A stretch of 64,000 nt of DNA, from positions 59,989,636 to 60,053,635 of the forward strand of contig NC_080075.1 of the NCBI RefSeq assembly GCF_949987535.1, written 5' to 3'. This document shows positions 1 through 9,700 of the stretch, piece after piece (position 1 is the stretch's first letter; every line of letters begins with the position of its first letter). This stretch comes from Balaenoptera acutorostrata (Eukaryota; Chordata; Mammalia; Artiodactyla; Balaenopteridae). The notes under the pieces were generated by a model. That model saw nothing but the letters and a program-made list of their open reading frames with translations, was not told the DNA's origin and ran no database searches. The position numbers were made by a program, and so were the translations under genes.

Positions 1-3000
1 TTCTAATTTCATTCTTTTACATGTAGCTGTCCAGTTTTCCCAGCACCACTTATTGAAGAGACTGTCTTTTCTCCATTGTATATCTTTGCCTCCTTTGTCA
101 TAGATTAGTTGACCATAGGTGCGTGGGTTAATCTCTGGGCTTTCTATCTTGTTCCATTGATCTATGTTTCTGTTTTTGTGCCAGTACCATATTGTCTTGA
201 TTACTGTAGCTTTGTAGTATAGTCTGAAGGCAGGGAGTCTGATTCCCCCAGCTCCATTTTTTTGCCTCAAGACTGCTTTGGCTATTCGGGGTCTTTTGTG
301 TCTCCATACAAATTTTAAGATGATTTGTTCTAGCTCTGTAAAAAATGCCATTGGTAATTTGATAGGGATTGCATTGAATCTATAGATTGCTTTGGGTAGT
401 ATACTCATTTTCACAATGTTGATTCTTCCAATCCAAGAACATGGTATATCTCTCCATCTGTTGGTATCATCTTTAATTTCTTTCATCAGTGTCTTAAAGT
501 TTTCTGCATACAGGTCTTTTGTCTCCCTAGGTAGGTTTATTCCTAGGTATTTTATTCTTTTTGTTGCAATGGTAAATGGGAGTGTTTCCATAATTTCTCT
601 TTCAGATTTTTCATCATTAGTGTATAGGAATGCAAGAGATTTCTGTGCATTAATTTTGTATCCTGCACCTTTACCATATTCATTAATTAGCTCTAGCAGT
701 TTTCTGGTGGCAGTTTTAGGATTCTCTATGTATAGTATCATGTCATCTGCAAACAGTGACAGTTTTACTTCTTCTTTTCCAATTTGTATTCCTTTTATTT
801 CTTTTTCTTCTCTGATTGCCGTGGCTAGGACTTCCAGAACTATGTTGAATAATAGTGGTGAGAGTGGACATCCTTGTCTCGTTCCTGATCTTAGAGGAAA
901 TGCTTGCAGTTTTTCACCATTGAGAATGATGTTTGCTGTGGGTTTGTCATACATGGCCTTTATTATGTTGAGGTAGGTTCCCTCTATGCCCACTTTCTGG
1001 AGAGTTTTTATCATAAATGGGTGTTGAATTTTGCCAAAAGCTTTTTCTGCATCTATTGAGATGATCCTATGGTTTTTATTCTTCAATTTGTTAATATGGT
1101 GTATCACATTGATTGATTTGCGTATATTGAAGAATCCTTGCATCCCTGGGATAAATCCCACTTGATCGTGGTGTATGATCCTTTTAATGTGTTGTTGGAT
1201 TCTGTTTGGTAGTATTTTGTTGAGGATTTTTGCATCTATATTCATCAGTGATATTGGTCTGTAATTTTCTTTTTTTGTAGTGTCTTTGTCTGGTTTTGGT
1301 ATCAGGGTGATGGTGGCCTCATAGAATGAGTTTGGGAGTGTTCCTTCCTCTGCAATTTTGTGGAAGAGGTTGAGAAGGATGGGTGTTAGCTCTTCTCTAA
1401 ATGTTTGATAGAATTCACCTGTGAAGCCATCTGGTCCTGGACTTTTGTTTGTTGGAAGATTTTTTTTTTTTTTTTTAATGAGGATCTTGAATCAGATGCG
1501 TATGTTTGATTGATTGATTGATTGATTGATTTTTGGCTGTGTTGGGTCTTCGTTTCTGTGCGAGGGCTTTCTCCAGTTGTGGCAAGCGGGGGCCACTCTT
1601 CATCGCGATGCGCGGGCCTCTCTCGTTGCGGAGCACAGGCTCCAGACGCGCAGGCTCAGCAGTTGTGGCTCACGGGCCCAGCCGCTCTGCGGCATGTGGG
1701 ATCTTCCCAGGCCAGGGCTCGAACCCGTGTCCCCTGCATTAGCAGGCAGATTCTCAACCACTGCGCCACCAGGGAAGCCCTGTTGGAAGATTTTTAATCA
1801 CAGTTTCAATTTCATTACTTGTGATTGGTCTGTTCATATTTTCTGTTTCTTCCTGATTCAGTCTTGGAAGGTTATACCTTTCTAAGAATTTGTCCATTTC
1901 TTCCAGGTTGTCCATTTTATTGGCATAAAGTTGCTTGTAGTAGTCTCTTAGGATGCTTTGTATTTCTGTGGTGTCTGTTGTAACTTCTCCTTTTTCATTT
2001 CTGATTTTATTGATTTGAGTCCTCTCCCTCTTTTTCTTGATGAGTCTGGCTAACGGCTTATCAATTTTGTTTATCTTCTCAAAGAACCAACTTTTAGTTT
2101 TATTGATCTTTGCTATTGTTTTCTTTGTTTCTATTTCATTTATTTCTGCTCTGATCTTTATGATTTCTTTCCTTCTGCTAACTTTGGGTTTTGTTTGTTC
2201 TTCTTTCTCTAGTTTCTTTAGGTGTAAGTTTAGATTGTTTACTTGAGATTTTTCTTGTTTCTTTAGGTAGGCTTGTATAGCTATAAACTTCCGTCTTAGA
2301 ACCGCTTTTGCTGCATCCCATAGGTTTTGGGTCATCGTGTTTTCATTGTCATTTGTGTCTAGGTATTTTTTGATTTCCTCTTTGATTTCTTCAGTGATCT
2401 CTTGGTTATTTAGTAACGTATTGTTTAGCCTCCATGTGTTTGTCTTTTTTACGTTTTTTTTCCCTGTAATTCATTTCTAATCTCATAGCGCTGTGGTCAG
2501 AAAAGATGCTTGATATGATTTCAGTTTTCTTAAATTTACCGAGGCTTGATTTGTGACCCAAGGTGTGATCTATCCTGGAGAATGTTCTGTGCGCACTTGA
2601 GAAGAACGTGTAATCTGCTGATTTTGGATGGAATGTCCTATATATATCAATTAAATCTATCTGGTCTATTGTGTCATTTAAAGCTTCTGTTTCCTTATTT
2701 ATTTTCATTTTGGATGATCTGTCCATTGGTGTAAGTGAGGTGTTAAAGTCCCCCACTATTATTGTGTTACTGTCGATTTCCTCTTTTATAGCTGTTAGCA
2801 GTTGCCTTATGTATTGAGGTGCTCCTATGTTGGGTGCAAATATATTTATAATTGTTATATCTTCTTCTTGGATTGATCCCTTGATCATTATGTAGTGTCC
2901 TTCCTTGTCTCTTGTAACATTCTTTATTTTAAAGTCTATTTTATCTGATATGAGTATAGCTACTCCAGCTTTCTTTTGATTTCCATTTGCATGGAATATC

Positions 3001-3179
3001 TTTTTCCATCCCCTCACTTTCAGTCTGTATGTGTCCTTAGGTCTAAAGTGGGTCTCTTGTAGACAGCATATATATGGGTCTTGTTTTTGTATCCATTCAG
3101 CCAGTCTATGTCTTTTGGTTGGGGCATTTAATCCATTCACGTTTAAGGTAATTATCGATATGTATGTTCCTATGACCAT
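1..3179 (-). pseudogene. ORF2: L1 ORF2p (endonuclease and reverse transcriptase), disrupted and cut by window edge
   Basis: ORF2p nicks target DNA and reverse-transcribes its RNA there (target-primed reverse transcription). The start ATG is at 3179. Residues 1 to about 240 are the apurinic-type endonuclease, and its expected catalytic motifs are visible: LNVNGLN, QETH, GDFN, RIDH and SDH near the domain end. The frame shifts in an A8 tract (2454-2461). The next frame is open from there to the SINE insertion. After the 331-bp insertion (SINE plus duplicated target) is discounted, the same frame stays open with no stop from 1450 to 1; I scanned every codon. The reverse transcriptase lies here, with its FADD active-site motif at 742-753. 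The frame covers roughly 950 codons, against about 1275 in human ORF2p, so about a quarter lies outside the window. As it stands the copy should not make full-length protein, though the N-terminal endonuclease could be translated alone. Confidence 0.93.
1465..1781 (-). mobile_element. CHR-type tRNA-derived SINE inserted in L1 ORF2, with extra 3' segment
   Basis: Minus-strand SINE starting gggcttccctggtggcgcag at the 1780 end, with a tRNA-like promoter half (B-box-like gggttcgagccc) and a body ending in agccaaaaa. The target duplication is gttggaagattttt at 1451-1464 and 1782-1795, a perfect 14 bp. On the minus strand the site reads gatt/aaaaatc, a good match to the L1 endonuclease cut. The tail is unusual: an (atca)n tract (1508-1530), then 28 bp of unrelated sequence (1477-1504), then a run of A (T at 1460-1476). 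Confidence 0.93.
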
Positions 3180-3237
3180 TTTCTTAATTGTTTTGGGTTT
3201 GTTTTTGTAGGTCCTTTTCTTCTCTTGTGTTTCCCAC

Positions 3238-4143
3238 TTAGAGAAGTTCCTTTAGCATTTGTTGTAGAGCTGGTTTGGTGGTGCTGAATTCTCTTAGCTT
3301 TTGCTTGTCTGTAAAGCTTTTGATTTCTCCATCAAATCTAAATGAGATCCTTGCCGGGTAGAGTAATCTTGGTTGTAGGTTATTCCCTTTCATCACTTTA
3401 AGTATATCATGCCACTCCCTTCTGGCTTGCAGAGTTTCTGCTGAGAAATCAGCTGTTAACCTTATGGGAGTTCCCTTGTATGTTATTTGTCGTTTTTCCC
3501 TTGCTGCTTTCAGTAATTTTTCTTTGTCTTTAATTTTTGCCACTTTGATTACTATGTGTCTCGGTGTGTTTCTCCTTGGGTTTATTCTGTATGGGACTCT
3601 CTGTGCTTCCTGGACTTGGGTGGCTATTTCCTTTCCCATGTTAGGGAAGTTTTTGACTATAATCTCTTCAAATATTTTCTCTGGTCCTTTCTCTCTCTCT
3701 TCTCCTTCTGGGACCCCTATAATGCGAATGTTGTTGCGTTTAATGTTGTTCCAGAGGTCTCTTAGGCTGTCTTCATTTCTTTTCATTCTTTTTTCTTTAG
3801 TCTGTTCCGCAGCAGTGAATTCCACCACTCTGTCTTCCAGGTCACTTATCCGTTCTTCTTCCTCAGTTATTCTGCTATTGATTCCTTCTAGTGTAGTTTT
3901 CATTTCAGTTATTGTATTGGTCATCTCTGTTTGTTTGTTCTTTAATTCTTCTAGGTCTTTGTTAATCATTTCTTGCATCTTCTCAATCTTTGCCTCCATT
4001 CTTATTCCGAGGTCCTGGATCATCTTCACTATCATTATTCTGAATTCTTTTTCTGGAAGGTTGCCTATCTCCACTTCATTTAGTTGTTTTTCTGGGGTTT
4101 TTTCTTGTTCCTTCATCTGGTATATAGCCCTCTGCCTTTTCAT
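3238..4143 (-). CDS. ORF1: L1 ORF1p, RNA-binding nucleic-acid chaperone, intact
   Basis: A 301-residue open frame with no stop or frameshift. ORF1p forms trimers, coats L1 RNA in the cytoplasm and acts as a chaperone during retrotransposition. The N-terminal part (residues about 40-115) is rich in Glu, Lys, Ile and Leu in heptad-like spacing, consistent with the coiled-coil trimerisation segment. From about 130 comes the RNA-recognition-motif domain, with the NIRIIGVPEGEE strand typical of the family, followed by the C-terminal domain containing HIVIKVAKIKDKE and a basic ARREWHDI stretch. Human ORF1p has 338 residues; the difference fits the variable N-terminus. It lies 58 bp upstream of ORF2, the usual bicistronic L1 layout. 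Whether it is expressed depends on the 5'UTR promoter and methylation, which sequence cannot show. Confidence 0.93.
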   Translation of the reverse strand: MKRQRAIYQMKEQEKTPEKQLNEVEIGNLPEKEFRIMIVKMIQDLGIRMEAKIEKMQEMINKDLEELKNKQTEMTNTITEMKTTLEGINSRITEEEERISDLEDRVVEFTAAEQTKEKRMKRNEDSLRDLWNNIKRNNIRIIGVPEGEEREKGPEKIFEEIIVKNFPNMGKEIATQVQEAQRVPYRINPRRNTPRHIVIKVAKIKDKEKLLKAAREKRQITYKGTPIRLTADFSAETLQARREWHDILKVMKGNNLQPRLLYPARISFRFDGEIKSFTDKQKLREFSTTKPALQQMLKELL

Positions 4144-5105
4144 CTTCTCTATCTTTCTGTAACTGTGGTTTTTGGTCCACAGGCTGCAGGATTGTAGTGT
4201 TTCTTGCTTCTGTTGTCTGCCCTCTGGTGGTTGAGGCTATCTAAGAGGCTTGATGGGAGGCTCTGGTGGTGGGTAGAGCTGACTGTTGCTGTGGTGGTCA
4301 GAGCTCAGTAAAACCTTAATCCACTTGATTGTTGATGGGCGGGGCTGGGTTCCCTCCCTGTTGCTGTGGTGGTCAGAGCTCAGTAAAACCTTAATCCACT
4401 TGACTGTTGATGGGTGGGGCTGGGTTCCCTCCCTTTTGGTTGTTTTGCCTGAGGCAACCCAACACTGGAGCCTACCCGTGCTCTTTGGTGGGGTTAATGG
4501 CAGACTCTGGGAGAACTCACGCCAAGGAGAACTTCCCAGAACCTCTGCTGCCAGTGTCCTTATCCCCACGGTGAAACAGAGCCACCACTTGCCTCTGCAG
4601 GAGACCCCCCAACACCAGCACGTAGGTCTGGTTCAGTCTCCCCCAGGGTCACTGCTCCTTCCCCTGGGTCCCGATGCACACATTACTTTGTGTGTGCCCT
4701 CCAAGAGTGGGGTCTCTGTTTCCCCCAGTCCTGTCAAAGTCCTGCAATCAATTCCCACTAGGCTTCAAAGTCTGATTCTCTAGGAATTCCTCCTCCCGTT
4801 GCCAGACCCCCAGGTTGGGAAGCCTGACGTGGGGCTCAGAACCTTCACTCCAGTGGGTGGACTTCTGTGGTGTAAGTGTTCGCCAGTCTGTGAGTCACCC
4901 ACCCAGCAGTTATGGGATTTGATTTTACTCTGATTGCGCCCCTCCTACCGTCTCACTGTGGCTTCTCCTCTGTCCTTGGACGTGGGGTGTCCTCCTTGGT
5001 GAAGTCCAGGGTCTTCCTGTCAATGATTGTCCAGCAGCCAGTTGTGATTCTGGAGCTCTTGCAAGAGGGAGTGAGAGCACGTCCTTCTACTCCGCCATCT
5101 TGGTT
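4144..5105 (-). promoter_or_regulatory. L1 5'UTR / internal promoter region
   Basis: This 0.96-kb segment lies between the L1 5' end and the ORF1 start and is richer in G+C than its surroundings. In L1 families it holds the internal RNA polymerase II promoter that drives sense transcription, often with an antisense promoter. The 5' boundary has the aagatggcgg motif (minus strand, about 5091-5100), which is the kind of YY1-binding sequence found at L1 starts. It contains a 75-bp tandem duplication at 4285-4434. An open frame lies on each strand across the duplication (minus 4569-4237; plus 4286-4783), neither of recognised function. Confidence 0.75.
4285..4434 (-). repeat. 75-bp tandem duplication within L1 5'UTR
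   Basis: The block beginning gttgctgtggtggtcagag at 4285 recurs at 4360, and both copies run to ggttccctccc. The period is exactly 75 bp. The copies differ at only a few bases, for example gggcgggg versus gggtgggg. The period is a multiple of three, so open frames on both strands keep reading through as a 25-residue repeat. Confidence 0.93.
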
Positions 5106-5124
5106 AATCCTCGACGATGGTCTT

Positions 5125-5222
5125 ATTACAGAGTTAGGTGACTTGCTTAAATCCACACCATTAGACAGCTACAGATTTGCACTCAAGCTCTGTCTTCCGA
5201 CTCCCACTTCTGAGCTCTTTGT
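5125..5222 (-). repeat. MIR SINE remnant
   Basis: A diverged stretch reading ttaggtgacttgctta, then acagctac, then ctcaagctctgtcttccgac matches the layout of the MIR core in reverse orientation (ggtcacacagctag, then gaacccaggtctgtctgac). It is an ancient mammalian SINE fossil with no coding role. Confidence 0.6.
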
Positions 5223-5444
5223 GTGACAGAACAATTCTGGGTGTTATAACCTATAAAATAATCAAGGCTTATTTTTACTTTTTCTGTTATTAAAATAATT
5301 CATGTATAGTGAAGCAAAAGTTAGGAAAATGCATAGATGCAGAAAATGAAACAACAGTAAAACAAAAACAAAAAAAGAAAAACTTTATAACCATTCATAA
5401 CCTCTTAATTGCAATTTTGGTATAATCTGTCAGTCTTCTCTTTA

Positions 5445-6019
5445 TTTTTTATTTTCTTTTATTGTAGTTGATTTACAATGTATTAGTTTCAGGTGTACAG
5501 CAAAGTGATTCAGATATATATATAATGTGTATTCTTTTTCAGATTCTTTTCCATTATAGGTTATTATAAGATATTAAATATAGTTCCCTGTGCTATACAG
5601 TAGGTCCTTGTTGTTTATTTATTTTATATATAGTAGTGTGTATTTGTTAATCCCAAACTCTTAATTTATCACTCCCTCCCCATCCCTTTTCCCTTTGGTA
5701 ACCATAAGTTTGTTTTCTATGTCTGTGAGTCTATTTCTGCTTTGTAAATAAGTTCATTTCTATCTTTTAGGTTCCACATGTAAGTTACCTCCTATGGTAT
5801 TTGTCTTTCTCTATCTGACTTACTTCACTTACTATGATAATCTCTTGGCCCATCCAATAACGCATTTGTTGCTGCAAATGGCATTATTTCATTCTTTTGT
5901 ATGGCTGAGTGAAATTCCATTCTCTCTCTCTATCTCTCTATCTATCCCACATCTTTATCCATTCACCTGTCGATGGACATTTAGCTAGCTTCCATGTCTT
6001 GGCTATTGTGAATAGTGCC
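5445..6019 (-). mobile_element. L1 3' end fragment (ORF2 tail and 3'UTR)
   Basis: The minus strand reads the end of L1 ORF2 (around 5890-6018, including the motif for an ATGGAATATTACTCAGCC-like stretch in diverged form) and a 3'UTR ending near 5445. The plus strand shows typical antisense landmarks: gtacagcaaagtgattcag, gttccctgtgctatacag and tcttggctattgtgaatag. Probable imperfect target duplications are gtcagtcttctcttta (5429-5444) and gtcagccctcttttta (6020-6035), with 3 mismatches. It is therefore a 5'-truncated insertion of about 575 bp inside an older repeat. Confidence 0.85.
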
Positions 6020-6140
6020 GTCAGCCCTCTTTTTAATGCAGAGTTTTTAGCAGAGTTATATTCTGTCCAGTTTACTATTCTGATTTTTTTCTATTTATTA
6101 TTAAAGCATGTGCTTTGCCCTATGTAATCAGAAGCTTTTT

Positions 6141-6321
6141 TTTTTTTTTGAATGGCAGGGTTGGACTGGACCGTCTGCAGGGTTCCTTTTCCTTTTTTTT
6201 TTTTTTGTTGTTGGCTGCACCATGTGGCTTGTGGGATCACAGTTCCCTGACGAGGGATTGAACCTGGGCCCTTGGCAGTGAAAGCACCGAGTTCTAACCA
6301 TGGGACCACCAGGGAATTCCC
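6141..6321 (-). mobile_element. Short tRNA-derived SINE (CHR-1-like monomer) with extra 3' segment
   Basis: Minus-strand SINE starting gggaattccctggtggtcc at the 6321 end; the body covers about 6207-6321 (115 bp) and includes a B-box-like ggttcaatccc. The target duplication tcagaagcttttt is seen at 6128-6140 and 6322-6334. Going downstream on the minus strand there is an A14 tract (6193-6206), 43 bp of non-SINE sequence (6150-6192), then a second A14 tract (6136-6149), all inside one target duplication. Confidence 0.9.
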
Positions 6322-6470
6322 TCAGAAGCTTTTTATTACCATCGTGTTCAGTGACTGCAAAATAGTCTTTTGAGCGTGTGCCAGTTTTCTTAACCATTTC
6401 CTTCAGAGTGGACATTTAGGCTGTGGTAATAACAATCTTGTGCATGAATAGATTTCATGGCCATAAGAGT

Positions 6471-8500
6471 GCCCTCCTTACCAACAGGCAAAGCCCAAAC
6501 TTCTGCAGGCGGTGGTCCTGCTTCATATATTGGTGCTTCAGGGAACTCAAGCCTGAGCCTTCTGTTTACCCTCTCAGATTTGTTTAACCACCCCAGGCAA
6601 AAATCTTTCTTTTTTCGGACATGGTTTTTCACCTGGTTCCCCCTGTCTTGGATAACCTCTTTGGTTCCCAAGTCATTGCTGTTCTAGAACATTCTCTCTG
6701 AAGCTCCTTTCCTCCTCATTTAACAACCACAGATTTATCCTGCCTCCACCTCTCTCTCTTGGTTCTGAGAAGTTACCCATGAAATCCATTGGCAAGGTGG
6801 CTGAAAGAGTATTTAATGATGTGTGTGTGTGTGGGTGCTCGTGTGTGCATGTGCACCTGTGTGCATGTTCAAGTGTGCAATGTGAATTGTAGTTTTGGAC
6901 TACAGTTGTGAAAAGCCTTGGAACACTTTGAAATTTATGGCTTGTTAGACTCTGTAAGAAATTATCTGTGTGAGTTGCTTTTGGGTTAGGTGTTCAAAAA
7001 AAAATATATACTGCTGGGGGTGTTTATTGGGGGAAGTTTTATACAAGGGAAAAACATTCCCTGCCACTCTGATATATACTGTACACAAAAAGATGATCAA
7101 TCCAGATCTTCTCTAATATAAAGAAAATATGACCCATAGCTTTTGGTCATACCATTTCGACTCTGCAGCTCAAAAATTGAAACAAATTTTTCCATAAAAC
7201 CCTGGAGAATGATGCAGGCCTCAGGCAAGCAAGTGTACACTGGTCTCTTGTTCTAGTGCTTTATGGTATAAATGTAAAACATTACCGATGATTCATCTGA
7301 AGGTCAGAAAGTGTACACAGTTAGGGTTATATGAATATCAGGCTTTCTGAATTAAGATTCAGAATTCATACCTAAAACTTGTGGCTGTGTACTGTTCAAT
7401 ATGACTGATTTTTTTCAAATACATCAAATATTCTTTTCCAGTATAATTAATACCAATCTACTGACATCAGCAGAATGCACATGAAATTCTGAATGGATAT
7501 GCCTTTCCACTTAACTCTTAGTTCTTACCTAGAGTCAGGGAATTATCACAAAAACAGAAATAACCTTCCATTATACCAGGAACTGTCAATGCAGCATATT
7601 TGGAACATGTTGAATTGTAGAGGAAAGGCATTTGTGTATTTTTCAAGATCAAATGTTTATAAATCTGGAGACCGGGAATGGTTCAAATTTGAATTTTTTT
7701 TGCAGAATTCTGTTAGTAAGGTATTAGAATGATGTATGATCACTCTGCAAGCTAATACAGGTTCTGATTTCTAATTTTGTCCAGATTCCTTTGAAAGTTT
7801 CCCTTTTGATATTTTTGTAGCTCTAACACCCTTGGGCACTTGATTGAGGTAGTTTTTAGACTCACTGATGGAACAATTGGATGTTTTCTCAAAATAATCA
7901 TACAACTTCCTGACCCCGCAGTGAACATTTTTTGGACATCTTTTTATTTTTTCATTGTCTTTATCTCTCAGTGCTCTTTCTTTTTGTTCTCACAAATTCT
8001 GTGTGTCTGAGGTCAGGAGTCAGGAGTTAAATAGAGCCAGGACTTGGGTCCCCAGCCATGGCATCCCTGGGGCCTCATGGACCCTGCAGTGGATAACCTC
8101 CACTTTTAATAAGCTCAAAGTCAAAGATTTTCTTTCCGTTTGCCTTGTCACTTCTAAGTTTACTAGGTGACTGGAGCGTGTTTTGCGTCCCCTTGGTTTG
8201 GTTCTAAGACAAGACCTGCAGACAGAATGCAAGAGCACTACAGACCCCTGCCTCTTGCCTAACTACCCTCCAGTGGTTGCCAGTAGAGGGAACAAAGGCA
8301 AGGGAGACCACAGTCCTTGTATAGGACATGTGATTTTGAGGAAGAATTCTAAGCTGGATGAGGGAGGGGTATGAGACAGTTGCTCTCCATTTCTCTCTTA
8401 AGAAAGCCAAGATAATGCCTCTCAGGGTACAACAATCAAGCATTTCTCTCTTCAGATGATATGTATTTAGTCTTGTAGATGCCATTGTGGTAGGTTCTAA
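6471..8500. other. Unique AT-rich stretch, no recognised gene
   Basis: Nothing here reads as a gene. A TG-rich imperfect run at 6819-6880 is a degenerate microsatellite. Open frames are all under about 100 residues with no recognisable domain. Confidence 0.5.
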
Positions 8501-9700
8501 AAATGACATAAAGCTGAAAAAATATATCTTCAGTGAGCTTACAATTTAATAGGGTGTGAGGAAGGTGGGAAGTGAAGGGTCAGAGAGGAACATAACCTTG
8601 ATGTGAAGTAAAATGTATGCGAGGTGCTCACTAAATGCTTGCTGGAGGAGTGACCAGATGCACGCATGATTAGTGTACCACTGGGGGTCAGAGGCCAGAG
8701 AAATCACATCTGTTTTGGGGAATCCTTTCCAGAGGTGGTATTTTGAATTGGTCTTTTTTTTTTTTAATTAATTAATTTATTTATGGCTGTGTTGGGTCTT
8801 CGTTTCTGTGCGAGGGCTTTCTCTAGTTGCGGTGAGTGGGAGCCACTCTTCATCGCGGTGCGTGGGCCTCTCACTGTCGCGGCCTCTCTTGTTGCGGAGC
8901 ACAGGCTCTAGAGCACAGGCTCAGTAGTTGTGGCTCACGGGCCTTGTTGCTCCACGGCATGTGGGATCCTCCCAGACCAGGGCTCGAACCCGTGTCCCCT
9001 GCATTGGCAGGCAGACTCTCAACCACTGCGCCACCAGGGAAGCCCTTGAATTGGTCTTTAATATAGAGATAGGATATTAAAAGGTGGCTATGGAGGGAAA
9101 TCTGGGTGTAGGATATGGCACAAGTGAAGAGCAGCAGGGAAGTACTGTGATCTGTTCAGAGGACAGTGGACCATTTCTCAGGCTGGAGTGAATGTGTGGT
9201 AGGGGTCAAGGAATAGGAGATTAAAAAGGCTGGCAGGATAGGCTTGGATCCCACCATGAAGAACTTTGAATACCCAGCATAGGAGTGTGGCTTTTATTTT
9301 TTGAGCTATAGAGAGCCTTCAAAGAATGTTTAAGGAGGGCAGTGGCCTGATTAGAGGTCTACTTTGGAAAATCCCCTGGTAGCATTTTATTACATATATT
9401 TGAAGGGAGAGAGCCTAGAGGGAGAGGCATGCCAAGAAACTACTACAGTTGTCTAGGCTGTAGAAGGGGAGAGGAAAAGGGAACAAATGACATTCAAGGG
9501 GAGTTAATGGGGCTTAATCATTGCTTGAACTTGGGAAGATATGAGAGAGGAGGCATTAAAGACAGCTTTGAGGATTTGAGCCTGAGTTACCAAGAATTTT
9601 GGTGCTCAGAAGAGAAATTGTGGAGTCGTAAAGGAAAACTGATTTAGGGGAGAAGGAAGAAGATTGGCTTGTTCACTGATACGTTGAGAAACTAGCACAG
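8500..9700 (+). repeat. Old unnamed interspersed repeat, split by a SINE
   Basis: Purine-rich sequence with phrases that recur in diverged form elsewhere in the window: cagtgagcttacaattta, ccaccatgaagaactttgaa, ggagggcagtggcctgatta, actacagttgtctaggctg. Similar phrasing occurs around 11880-12640, 36980-38330, 58620-59410 and 60600-61000. It looks like an ancient repeat family over 1 kb long. I could not name it with confidence. Confidence 0.4.
8757..9045 (-). mobile_element. CHR-type tRNA-derived SINE
   Basis: Minus-strand SINE starting gggcttccctggtggcgcag at 9045; the body ends in agccataaataaa followed by an A-rich tail. A perfect 14-bp target duplication, ttgaattggtcttt, lies at 8743-8756 and 9046-9059. 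The B box ggttcgagccc is preserved. The length of about 289 bp is standard for this window. Confidence 0.95.

Larger units (their letters stand above)
1..5105 (-). mobile_element. L1: LINE-1 element, near full-length, 3' end outside window
   Basis: An autonomous non-LTR retrotransposon read on the minus strand: 5'UTR (about 5105 to 4144), ORF1 (4143-3238), a 58-bp inter-ORF spacer, then ORF2 (3179 to beyond position 1). The 5' end lies near 5105, where the minus strand reads aaccaagatggcgg, a typical L1 start. Only the ORF2 C-terminus, 3'UTR and poly-A tail are missing, because the window begins inside ORF2. ORF1 is intact. ORF2 has just two visible lesions: a frameshift in an A8 tract (2454-2461) and a SINE at 1465-1781. 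So little decay indicates a recent insertion by mammalian standards. The flanking target duplication cannot be seen. Confidence 0.95.
5230..6470 (-). repeat. Old LINE-like remnant hosting two later insertions
   Basis: The flanks of the nested L1 and SINE read as one old repeat once the insertions are removed: aaccattcataacctcttaa, later gcatgtgctttgccc, then cttaaccatttccttcag and gtggacatttaggctg. This resembles diverged 3' sequence of old L1-type elements in minus orientation. It is heavily decayed, so family and boundaries are uncertain. Confidence 0.4.

Noticed and set aside
392..976. 194-codon plus-strand open frame at the start of the window
   Set aside because: It is antisense to the L1 ORF2 reverse transcriptase frame, which reads continuously on the minus strand; the plus-strand frame is a shadow.
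1508..1530. Short direct repeats (tgat)n that might suggest a repeat array of CRISPR type
   Set aside because: They are SINE tail microsatellites without spacers, in a mammalian genome.
1522..1885. Overlapping plus-strand open frames in the first SINE
   Set aside because: CHR-type SINEs are G+C-rich and yield such frames in every copy (also 8836-9066, 27665-28231, 36038-36457). They have no coding role.
3464..4162. 232-codon plus-strand open frame
   Set aside because: Antisense to intact L1 ORF1; hydrophobic composition comes from the complement of Lys/Glu-rich codons.
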